A DNA stretch of 64,000 bases from Trueperella bonasi (GTDB lineage: Bacteria; Actinomycetota; Actinomycetes; Actinomycetales; Actinomycetaceae), in contig NZ_JAUSQX010000001.1 in NCBI RefSeq assembly GCF_030811535.1, positions 1,488,001 to 1,552,000 on the forward strand, read 5' to 3'. The translations under genes and the position numbers were made by a program. Shown here piece by piece: positions 52,546 through 64,000 of this stretch; position 1 is the stretch's first letter, and the number at the start of each line of letters is the position of its first letter. The notes under the pieces are model-generated. The model searched no databases. It was not told the DNA's origin and saw only the letters and a program-made list of their open reading frames with translations.

Positions 52546-54041
52546 TGGATCAGCTGTTGGAATATGAGGACGTGGTGAAGTCTTACGATCCGGTGCTCGG
52601 CCTCGAAGTACACGTGGAGCTGTCCACGAAAACTAAGATGTTCGACGCCGCTCCCAACGAGTTTGCCGGCGAGCCGAACGAATATACGACGCCGGTATCC
52701 CTCGGCCTTCCCGGCGCGTTGCCGGTGGTGAACAAGGCGGCGATCGAGTATGCGATCCGGCTTGGGTTGGCGCTGAATTGCGAGATCGCGGAATCGTGCC
52801 GGTTTGCGCGTAAGAATTACTTTTACCCGGATTTGTCGAAGAATTTCCAAACTTCGCAGTCCGATGAGCCGATTGCTTTTGACGGCTATTTGGATGTTGA
52901 ACTGCGCGACGGCGAGATTTTCCGTGTGGAGATCGAGCGGGCACACGTGGAGGAAGACGCGGGTAAGAACACCCATATCGGTGGCGAGGGCCGCCTGCAG
53001 GGTGCCGCGTATTCGCTGGTGGATTACAACCGTGCGGGCGTGCCGCTGGTTGAGATCGTGACCCGCCCGATTGAAGGTGCCGGGGAGCGCGCGCCCGAGG
53101 TGGCTGCCGAGTATGTTCGCACGATTCGCGATATCGTGCGGGCGATCGGGGTTTCCGAGGGGCGGATGGAGCGCGGTAACGTGCGTGCGGACGTGAATGT
53201 TTCGTTGCGTGCGACGCCGGAATCCCCGCTTGGCACTCGTACCGAAACGAAGAACGTGAATTCGTTCCGTGCGATTGAGCGTGCGGTGGAGTATGAGATG
53301 CGCCGGCAGGCCGCGGTGTTAGATGCGGGGGACGCGGTTGTACAGGAGACGCGCCATTGGCAGGAAGCTGATGCGACGACGTCGTCGGGGCGGCCGAAAT
53401 CGGACGCGGATGACTACCGCTATTTCCCCGAACCGGATCTTGTGCCGATTGTGGCATCGCGAAAATGGGTGGAGGAGATTCGGGGATCTTTGCCCGAGCT
53501 ACCCGCGCAAAAGCGCCGCCGGTTGAAGGGCGAATGGGGCGTGTCTGACATGGAGATGCGCGACATCGTCAATGCCGATGCACTCGAGCTGATTTCGGAC
53601 TCGGTGGACGCCGGTGCAACGCCGGGTGGGGCCCGGAAGTGGTGGATGGGCGAGCTTGCCCGCCATGCTAAGGACAATGATCTTGAACTGGTTGACGTTC
53701 CGGTGACGCCTGCGAATATTGCTGAGCTCGATGAGCTGGTGGAGAGCGGGAAGCTGACCGATAAGTTGGCTCGCCAGGCGCTTGACGGCGTACTGGCGGG
53801 TGAGGGCAGCCCGAGCGAGGTAGTGAAGGCTCGCGGTTTGGAAGTGGTCTCGGATGAGGGCGCGCTGAATGCGGCTGTCGATGAGGCGCTTGCTGCTAAC
53901 CCGGATGTGCTTGAAAAGATTCGTGGGGGCAAGGTTCAGGCTGCTGGCGCGATCGTCGGGGCGGTCATGAAGGCAACTCGCGGCCAGGCGGATGCTGCTC
54001 GCGTTCGCGAACTCGTGATGGAGCGCGCCAACGAATCCTAG
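52545..54041 (+). CDS. gatB: Asp/Glu-tRNA(Asn/Gln) amidotransferase subunit B
   Basis: 498 residues. GatB signature [20 protein letters not shown] near the start, [21 protein letters not shown], and [21 protein letters not shown] in the YqeY-like tail. It activates the misacylated tRNA with ATP and amidates it, using ammonia from GatA. Last gene of the gatCAB operon; the stop is followed by a 303-bp intergenic region with a repeat of family B. Confidence 0.97.
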   Translation: MDQLLEYEDVVKSYDPVLGLEVHVELSTKTKMFDAAPNEFAGEPNEYTTPVSLGLPGALPVVNKAAIEYAIRLGLALNCEIAESCRFARKNYFYPDLSKNFQTSQSDEPIAFDGYLDVELRDGEIFRVEIERAHVEEDAGKNTHIGGEGRLQGAAYSLVDYNRAGVPLVEIVTRPIEGAGERAPEVAAEYVRTIRDIVRAIGVSEGRMERGNVRADVNVSLRATPESPLGTRTETKNVNSFRAIERAVEYEMRRQAAVLDAGDAVVQETRHWQEADATTSSGRPKSDADDYRYFPEPDLVPIVASRKWVEEIRGSLPELPAQKRRRLKGEWGVSDMEMRDIVNADALELISDSVDAGATPGGARKWWMGELARHAKDNDLELVDVPVTPANIAELDELVESGKLTDKLARQALDGVLAGEGSPSEVVKARGLEVVSDEGALNAAVDEALAANPDVLEKIRGGKVQAAGAIVGAVMKATRGQADAARVRELVMERANES

Positions 54042-54097
54042 TGATGTTGTAGGAACCTACTGGTGCAGGCGGGGGCCGGGATACATTGGGGAGCGCG

Positions 54098-54183
54098 TAA
54101 ATCTGCTGAATCTGAGCGTTTGCATCGATGCTCGAGCCAAAAAACAGCTTTTTTCAAGCACAAATACGCGCTTCCTCGAGTAG
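54098..54183. repeat. intergenic repeat B, copy 2
   Basis: 86 bp matching copy 1 at 29080-29164 almost without gaps; shared TGCTGA, GAGCGTT, TCGATGCTC, AAATACGC and TCGAGTAG. The core here is AAAAAACAGCTTTTTT, an AT-rich inverted repeat. It occupies most of the 303 bp between gatB and the malic enzyme, which otherwise shows nothing but the promoter region of the latter. Confidence 0.75.
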
Positions 54184-54344
54184 TCGAGTGCACGCCGGTG
54201 CTTCTGGTGGCGCGAAGCATGCTGCCACGTGGTACGCCATGCCGTGATGCGAATTAAATCCACGAAGCGAACTCACTCAACACCTCGGCTGGTGACTTTG
54301 GCATGATGTAGGTAGCAAGCTATCCAAGGAGGAATAGTACGTCT

Positions 54345-55733
54345 ATGGCACACCCAAGTTATGCCGTCACCCTGAGAATCCGCGCGCCCTTTGATGCTCA
54401 GGCCGTGCCCAAAGCAACCAGAGTGATCTCCGATAACGGAGGAATGATTACCGGGCTCGACATGGTCGGGACCGAGGACGAAAAGTTAACTTTCGACGTC
54501 ACGTGTTTGACCCTTGACCTCGGGCACGCAAAGATGTTGCGCTCGCATCTTCAGACCGATCCGAATGTCACCGTGCTTGGAATTCACGATTCCACGGTGC
54601 AGGCGCATCTTGGCGGAAAGATTGAAGTCACGCTCAAGCGCCCGCTGAAGACCCGCCAGGATCTTTCGCGGATTTACACTCCGGGAGTTGCCGCCATTTG
54701 TGAGCGGATTGTTGAAGATCCGGCTGAAGCGCGGAGGTTGACGATCAAACGAAACACCGTGGCAGTAGTTTCGGACGGGACGGCGGTGCTCGGTCTTGGT
54801 GATATCGGCCCGAAAGCCGCAATGCCGGTGATGGAGGGTAAGGCCGCGCTGTTCAAGAACTTTGCGAACGTTGATGCCTTTCCGATTTGTTTGGACACGA
54901 AAGACACCGACGAAATCGTGTCGATCGTTAAGGCCATTGCGCCCGGCTTTGCCGGCGTTAATTTGGAAGACATTTCGGCGCCGCGCTGTTTTGCGATTGA
55001 ACGCAGGTTGAAGGAAGAGCTCGATATTCCGGTGTTCCACGATGATCAGCACGGCACGGCCGTCGTCGTTCTGGCCGCGCTGATCAACGCGCTGAAGTTC
55101 GTCGGAAAGCGGATCGAAGACGCGAAGATCGTCGTATCGGGCGTGGGCGCTGCGGGTAATGCAATCATTCGCTTGCTCATCGGGCAGGGAGCGCACGACA
55201 TCATCGGTGCCGGGCGTGCAGGAACGCTTGGTGTTTTCCGGGAGGAACCGGATCCGGACCGCAATTGGCTGGCACAGAACACCAATCCGCGAAAGATTGA
55301 AGGTTCGCTCAAGGACGCTTTGGTGGGCGCCGACGTCTTTATTGGCGTTTCTGCCGGCAATATTCTGACGGGAGATGACATCGCGACTATGGCCGACGAT
55401 GCGATCGTGTTTGCGCTCGCAAACCCGACGCCCGAAGTTGATCCGCTAGCGGCTGGCGAACACGCGGCCGTTGTGGCAACTGGCCGATCGGATTACCCAA
55501 ACCAGATCAACAACGTTCTTGCATTCCCGGGGCTCTTCCGCGGAATGCTGGATGTGCAAGCTGAACGGGTGAGCGACGACATGCTCGTCGTTGCCGCGAA
55601 TGCGATAGCAGGCGAGGTGGAAGATGCGGAGCTGAACGCCTCCTACATCATTCCGGGCGTATTCCACCCGGGCTTAGCAGAGGCGGTTGCCTCGGCAATC
55701 CGGGAAGAATTCGCCACGGGTCAGAAGCGATAG
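54345..55733 (+). CDS. NAD(P)-dependent malic enzyme with N-terminal ACT domain
   Basis: 462 residues. N-terminal ACT-like domain (AVTLRIRAPFDAQAVPKATRVISDNGGMITGLDMVG), then the malic-enzyme core with the catalytic-site stretch RIYTPGVAAICERI, the divalent-metal ligands EDISAPRCFAIERRL and DDQHGTAVVVLAAL, and the Rossmann dinucleotide site VVSGVGAAGNAIIRLLIG. It decarboxylates malate to pyruvate with NAD or NADP. The ACT domain suggests allosteric control by a small molecule. A strong GGAGGA ribosome site lies upstream, at a slightly long spacing. A terminator follows. Confidence 0.93.
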   Translation: MAHPSYAVTLRIRAPFDAQAVPKATRVISDNGGMITGLDMVGTEDEKLTFDVTCLTLDLGHAKMLRSHLQTDPNVTVLGIHDSTVQAHLGGKIEVTLKRPLKTRQDLSRIYTPGVAAICERIVEDPAEARRLTIKRNTVAVVSDGTAVLGLGDIGPKAAMPVMEGKAALFKNFANVDAFPICLDTKDTDEIVSIVKAIAPGFAGVNLEDISAPRCFAIERRLKEELDIPVFHDDQHGTAVVVLAALINALKFVGKRIEDAKIVVSGVGAAGNAIIRLLIGQGAHDIIGAGRAGTLGVFREEPDPDRNWLAQNTNPRKIEGSLKDALVGADVFIGVSAGNILTGDDIATMADDAIVFALANPTPEVDPLAAGEHAAVVATGRSDYPNQINNVLAFPGLFRGMLDVQAERVSDDMLVVAANAIAGEVEDAELNASYIIPGVFHPGLAEAVASAIREEFATGQKR

Positions 55734-55758
55734 AGCTTAATCGCCAAAATGCCACTCG

Positions 55759-55786
55759 AACGCGCTGTGCCTTCCGGCACAGCGCG
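55759..55786 (+). terminator. terminator of malic enzyme gene
   Basis: Inverted repeat AACGCGCTGTGC and GCACAGCGCGTT (12 bp), followed by CTTCCTT. It lies 26 bp after the malic enzyme stop. Confidence 0.8.
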
Positions 55787-55844
55787 TTCTTCCTTGTAAA
55801 CAGGCGGTAAACGAGGTGTGTGAGTAGAGACACCGCGAACTGGT

Positions 55845-55874
55845 TTGACCAGCTCGACGCCTCGGCCGTAAAGT
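55845..55874 (+). promoter_or_regulatory. candidate rrn promoter
   Basis: TTGACC (55845-55850), an 18-bp spacer and TAAAGT (55869-55874) resemble a sigma-70-type promoter, about 390 bp before the 16S gene. A second possible -35 (TTGACT) lies near 55950. Neither has a perfect -10, so the true start site needs mapping. Confidence 0.35.
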
Positions 55875-56049
55875 TCTTAATCGTTGCTCCGGCAGAGTGA
55901 AACTCGATAGGAGCACAGCGAATCACCAGCAGTGTGAACCGCATCGCAAGAAGTTGACTTCGAGCAGGGCGGTTGACTAAGTTGGAGAGGTTGCTCCGGC
56001 GGGGCGTGCAGGTAATACTGCAGGTCAAGCTCGTGGGTGTGTTGTTTGA

Positions 56050-56262
56050 TGTCTCAATAGTGTGTCAGCTTTTTATGTTGTATTTTTTTCTGGTTGGCTG
56101 GGTTTTTCTGGTTGGCCAGTGTTGTGTCATGGCTGGTGTCTTGCTTTTTTTGGTGGGGTGTTGGTTGTGATGTTTTTTGCCAGTTTGTTTTGGTATTTTT
56201 TGTGAGTCTGTTTTCGGGCTTTCTGTATGGAATTGGTTGCCCTTTTTTGGGTTTCTGGTTTT
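56050..56262 (+). other. G/T-rich leader of the rrn operon
   Basis: The strand is strikingly rich in T and G with few A and C, up to the first base of 16S. Several runs of 6-8 T occur. No gene. The transcript leader would be U/G-rich. An antitermination boxA with a close match to known consensus was not found. Confidence 0.6.
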
Positions 56263-57790
<1,528 letters not shown>

Positions 57791-57980
57791 GGGAGCCACT
57801 GTTTCTTGCGCATGATGCGTTTGTGTGTTGTGTGTGGGGTGTCATCAGGCGTGTTGTCTGGTGGTGAGTGTGGTTTTTAGTGGATGCAATGTGATTGGCT
57901 GGCATGCTGTTGGGGTGTGGGGTAACACCTGGTGCTTCTCATGTGCAATGACATGGTTTGTGTTGTTGTGTGTGGGTGGT

Positions 57981-58010
57981 GTGGTGGTTGAGAATTGTAT
58001 AGTGGATGCG
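57981..58010 (+). ncRNA. 5' arm of the 23S processing stem
   Basis: AGAATTGTATAGTGGATGCG (57991-58010) is exactly complementary to 61116-61135 downstream of the 23S gene, and the GTGGTGG beyond it pairs with CCACCAC at 61139-61145. This forms the long stem cleaved by RNase III in maturation. Confidence 0.9.
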
Positions 58011-58024
58011 AGCATCTTTTGGTT

Positions 58025-61098
<3,074 letters not shown>

Positions 61099-61115
61099 AC
61101 AGATACAAGAAAATA

Positions 61116-61145
61116 CGCATCCACTATACAATTCTGGACCACCAC
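61116..61145 (+). ncRNA. 3' arm of the 23S processing stem
   Basis: CGCATCCACTATACAATTCT (61116-61135) pairs over 20 bp without mismatch with the 5' arm at 57991-58010; further pairing of CCACCAC extends it with a small internal loop. Confidence 0.9.
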
Positions 61146-61188
61146 ACACATGCCAGAGCGTGACCGGTAATGAAAAGTTTATATAGTT

Positions 61189-61308
61189 TTAGCGGTGGCT
61201 ACAGCGGTGGGGACACGCCCGGTCCCATTCCGAACCCGGAAGCTAAGCCCACCAGCGCCGATGGTACTGCACTCGAGAGGGTGTGGGAGAGTAGGACACC
61301 GCCGCTAT
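61189..61308 (+). rRNA. rrf: 5S ribosomal RNA
   Basis: About 120 bases with the 5S core CGGTCCCATTCCGAACCCGG and AGCTAAGCC, and the terminal stem AGCGG / CCGCT. It is the third gene of the rrn operon, about 90 bp after 23S. Confidence 0.96.
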
Positions 61309-61320
61309 TTATACATCGAA

Positions 61321-61358
61321 GGGGGTCTTTCCGCTATTGTGGAAAGACCCCCTTTTTT
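61321..61358 (+). terminator. rrn operon terminator
   Basis: Perfect 12-bp stem GGGGGTCTTTCC with GGAAAGACCCCC, loop of 8 nt, then six T residues (61353-61358). It lies 12 bp after the 5S gene. Confidence 0.95.
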
Positions 61359-61452
61359 GTGGCTTTGAAATATGCAAGCGAATTTGGTGCAGTCAAAACA
61401 TATGAGTTCAAAGCAATAGAGTAGAAAAAGCAGCGCGTTGAGGAGGGATTTT

Positions 61453-62235
61453 ATGGCCGGCACTGGCGGTGAGCCTACTAATCCCTTTTTGGCTGCAGGT
61501 GTTTCAGCCCAAGCGTACATTGACGTTCGTCCCGGTTATCCCGAACAAATTCTCGATTTGCTCAGCATTAAGAGGGACGACGCCGTGCTCGACGTCGGGG
61601 CAGGCACCGGCAAACTGACCGCCCAGCTTTATGAGCGCTCCTCCCACGTCATAGCCGTTGAGCCTTCTGCAGATATGAGGAAGGCGTTTGCGCGTGCTTT
61701 CCCAGACTTTCCATCAGACCGGCTCCTAGATGGCACCGCAGAAAGCCTTCCCGTCGATGATGCACGTGTGGATCTCCTGGCGTTCGGCCAGTCCTGGCAC
61801 TGGGCAAACGAACGAGCAGCAGCCCTAGAGGCGGAACGAGTCATGCGCCCCGGCGGACGGATCGCGATCATCTATAACCAGTTGGACGTGCGCCAAGCTT
61901 GGGTGCACAGGCTCTCCCGCATCATGCGCTCAGGCGATGTTCACCGCGCCGATCGGCCACCGGATCTGCGCGTGCCCGGCCATCACGGCCACATGGAGCG
62001 ACCATTCACCGCGCCCACCCTCCACCAGCTCACGTGGATCGATCGGCTCACAGTACCAGAGCTCTACGAACTGGGAACCACTCGCTCGTCGTGGATCAAA
62101 AACACGCCCGAGGGCCGGGAACGCATGCGGGCGAATCTTGAGTGGTACGTGACGGAACACTTGGGCGTGCCGCACGATGGTGCCGTCGGACTTCCGTATC
62201 ACGTGCACTGTTGGGTGGCCGAGCGGCTTTTGTAG
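61453..62235 (+). CDS. class I SAM-dependent methyltransferase
   Basis: 260 residues from the ATG at 61453, chosen because AGGAGGGA lies directly upstream. Rossmann methyltransferase core: VLDVGAGTGKLTAQLYERSSHVIAVEPSADMRKAF (SAM motif I and the acidic end of beta-2), the VDLLAFGQSWHWANERAALEAERV-like middle, and RPGGRIAIIYNQ (motif III-type). This is the UbiE/COQ5-like or methyltransferase-11 outline seen in many enzymes of unknown small-molecule substrate. It stands alone, between the rrn terminator and ilvD. No function can be assigned from sequence. Confidence 0.88.
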   Translation: MAGTGGEPTNPFLAAGVSAQAYIDVRPGYPEQILDLLSIKRDDAVLDVGAGTGKLTAQLYERSSHVIAVEPSADMRKAFARAFPDFPSDRLLDGTAESLPVDDARVDLLAFGQSWHWANERAAALEAERVMRPGGRIAIIYNQLDVRQAWVHRLSRIMRSGDVHRADRPPDLRVPGHHGHMERPFTAPTLHQLTWIDRLTVPELYELGTTRSSWIKNTPEGRERMRANLEWYVTEHLGVPHDGAVGLPYHVHCWVAERLL

Positions 62236-62353
62236 CGGGCAAGCCGTCTTTCTAGCCGTTGGTGAAGCGCATGCTTACAGGTCGGACTTCACAACCTCGG
62301 GGCCACTGTGGCCGCTAGAATTGAATAGCTAAATTGTCAACTTAAGGATGGAC

Positions 62354-64000
62354 ATGCCTCAACTTCGTTCTGCGACGTCGACTCAGGGACGCAACATGGC
62401 CGGTGCGCGCGCACTTTGGCGCGCCACGGGTATGGGTTCGGAAGATTTCGGTAAACCAATTATTGCGGTTGCGAACTCTTTCACCCAGTTCGTACCCGGC
62501 CACGTGCACTTGAAGGACATGGGCCAGCTCGTGATTAGGGCGATTGAGGAAGCCGGCGGTGTGGGCAAGGAGTTCAACACGATCGCGGTGGACGACGGGA
62601 TCGCAATGGGTCACGATGGCATGCTTTATTCTTTGCCTTCGCGTGAGATCATCGCGGATTCGGTGGAGTATATGGTTGAGGCGCACTGTGCCGATGCGTT
62701 GGTGTGTATCTCGAATTGTGACAAGATCACGCCCGGCATGCTAATGGCCGCGATGCGGTTGAACATTCCCGTGGTATTCGTCTCGGGCGGTCCGATGGAG
62801 TCGGGTAACGCCGTTGAGGGCGTGGTTGACCACAACACGAACCTGATTGATGCAATGACGGAATCGGTGAATGAGTCGGTCACGGATGCGCAACTGCTCG
62901 CGATCGAGGAATCGGCGTGCCCGACGTGCGGTTCGTGTTCGGGCATGTTCACGGCCAATTCGATGAACTGTTTGACAGAAGCGCTTGGGCTTTCGTTGCC
63001 CGGTAACGGTTCGACGCTGGCAACTGCCGCCCGCCGCAAGGACCTGTTCATTGAGGCCGGCAAAATGATCGTTCAGATTGCCAAGCGGTACTACGAAAAC
63101 GACGACGAATCGGTGCTCCCGCGTAACATCGCAACGCGTGAGGCGTTCTTGAACGCGATGACGATGGATATCGCGATGGGCGGCTCCACGAACACAGTTC
63201 TTCATATTCTCGCGGCGGCCCTCGAAGGTGAGATCGAATTTGATATTTCAGATATTGATACGCTTTCGCGGAAAACCCCGAACCTTTCGAAGGTTGCGCC
63301 GAATTCGGTGAAATTCCACATGGAGGATTTCCACCGCGCGGGCGGTATCCCGGCGATCTTGGGTGAGCTCGATCGCGGTGGGCTACTCGAACGTAACGTG
63401 CATGCGATCCATGCCGATTCTCTGGACGAGTGGCTCGATAATTGGGATGTTCGCGGGGGCAAGGCCACCGCGAAGGCGCACGATCTGTTCACCGTGGCCC
63501 CGGGCGGGGTTCGCACAACTCAGGCGTTCTCGCAAGATAAGCGGTATGAATCGCTGGACCTGGACGCTGCCCAGGGGTGCATCCGCGACATCGAGAACGC
63601 CTACACAGCCGACGGCGGCCTGTGCGTCCTGTACGGGAATCTTGCCGAGGACGGCGCCGTCATCAAGACCGCAGGAATCGAAGAGGATCTGTTCCACTTC
63701 GAGGGGCGGGCGCGCGTCGTCGAATCTCAGGATGATGCGATTCACCTGATTTTGTCGAAGTCGGTTGAGCCGGGCGACGTCGTCGTGATCCGCTACGAAG
63801 GCCCCAAGGGCGGGCCGGGCATGCAGGAAATGCTGTACCCGACGTCGTATCTGAAAGGTCTTGGGCTGGGCAAGGTGTGTGCGCTGATTACTGACGGCCG
63901 ATTCTCGGGCGGAACGTCCGGGCTGTCGATTGGCCATATTTCGCCGGAAGCCGCTTCGGGCGGAACGATCGGGTTGGTGGAAGAGGGCGATACGATCGTC
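62354..64000 (+). CDS. ilvD: dihydroxy-acid dehydratase, 3' end outside window
   Basis: At least 549 codons from the ATG at 62354 ([27 protein letters not shown]), with AAGGATGG upstream; another ATG 6 bp upstream is in frame. The iron-sulfur ligands are in [10 protein letters not shown] and [16 protein letters not shown]. The end region [13 protein letters not shown] and [23 protein letters not shown] are family signatures. IlvD dehydrates dihydroxy acids in valine, isoleucine and pantothenate synthesis. Total length is normally about 610-620 residues, so only about 65 residues are missing. The upstream gap (62236-62353) has no obvious attenuator. Confidence 0.96.
   Translation, partial: MPQLRSATSTQGRNMAGARALWRATGMGSEDFGKPIIAVANSFTQFVPGHVHLKDMGQLVIRAIEEAGGVGKEFNTIAVDDGIAMGHDGMLYSLPSREIIADSVEYMVEAHCADALVCISNCDKITPGMLMAAMRLNIPVVFVSGGPMESGNAVEGVVDHNTNLIDAMTESVNESVTDAQLLAIEESACPTCGSCSGMFTANSMNCLTEALGLSLPGNGSTLATAARRKDLFIEAGKMIVQIAKRYYENDDESVLPRNIATREAFLNAMTMDIAMGGSTNTVLHILAAALEGEIEFDISDIDTLSRKTPNLSKVAPNSVKFHMEDFHRAGGIPAILGELDRGGLLERNVHAIHADSLDEWLDNWDVRGGKATAKAHDLFTVAPGGVRTTQAFSQDKRYESLDLDAAQGCIRDIENAYTADGGLCVLYGNLAEDGAVIKTAGIEEDLFHFEGRARVVESQDDAIHLILSKSVEPGDVVVIRYEGPKGGPGMQEMLYPTSYLKGLGLGKVCALITDGRFSGGTSGLSIGHISPEAASGGTIGLVEEGDTIV

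Overview
The window looks like a chromosome segment of a moderately GC-rich actinobacterium. Evidence: an initiator tRNA and a 16S-23S-5S operon without spacer tRNAs, a WhiB1-like regulator beside a PdtaS-like kinase, the actinobacterial neighbourhood DUF2342 protein / YlbL-type PDZ-Lon protein / PPA1309 family / UPF0182, a DtxR-type iron box, and possible leaderless promoters. The 16S sequence and the cell-wall genes make the Actinomycetaceae (Arcanobacterium/Trueperella side) my best guess; I could not run a comparison.

Layout. 1-6.2 kb: the DUF2342 protein (cut by the window edge), YlbL, PPA1309 and UPF0182 proteins. 6.3-8.4 kb: a SulP transporter and tRNA-fMet. 8.4-13.9 kb: a peptidoglycan block (ATP-grasp ligase, two Fem-type aminoacyltransferases, MurJ). 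13.9-15.9 kb: a DUF3151 gene and a broken ABC-2 exporter operon that still has an iron box upstream. 16-19.2 kb: acetamidase, a Ca2+/H+ antiporter and a DUF368 lipid-carrier transporter. 19.4-22.9 kb: succinate dehydrogenase/fumarate reductase sdhCAB. 23.2-28.5 kb: a MacB-type ABC/FtsX pair and an LLM monooxygenase/FMN reductase pair. 28.5-29.3 kb: a gene-free island with repeats and a poly-G run. 29.3-33 kb: folA-thyA, DUF2505, PdtaS-like kinase, WhiB1. 33-38 kb: a two-component system in one operon with an FtsX permease and an ABC ATPase whose motifs are degenerate. 38-41.5 kb: SRAP protein and a long LigA. 41.7-49.1 kb: an accessory region with a DUF4143 ATPase and a three-gene operon (MmeI-like DNA methyltransferase, SF2 helicase, GIY-YIG nuclease). 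49.3 kb: four tandem repeats of exact 23-bp period. 49.4-55.7 kb: phospholipase-D-like synthase, gatCAB, malic enzyme. 56.2-61.4 kb: the rrn operon with a clear 23S processing stem and terminator. 61.4-64 kb: a methyltransferase and ilvD, cut by the window end.

How the genes work together. The ATP-grasp/Fem/MurJ block and the DUF368 protein point to peptidoglycan cross-bridge assembly and lipid-carrier recycling. SdhCAB and malic enzyme serve central carbon metabolism. FolA/ThyA couple thymidylate and folate. GatCAB implies indirect Gln-tRNA and/or Asn-tRNA synthesis. The best candidate for a poorly described system is the methyltransferase-helicase-GIY-YIG operon, together with its flanking DUF4143 gene and 23-bp repeats. 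Three families of intergenic repeats recur between otherwise ordinary housekeeping genes.
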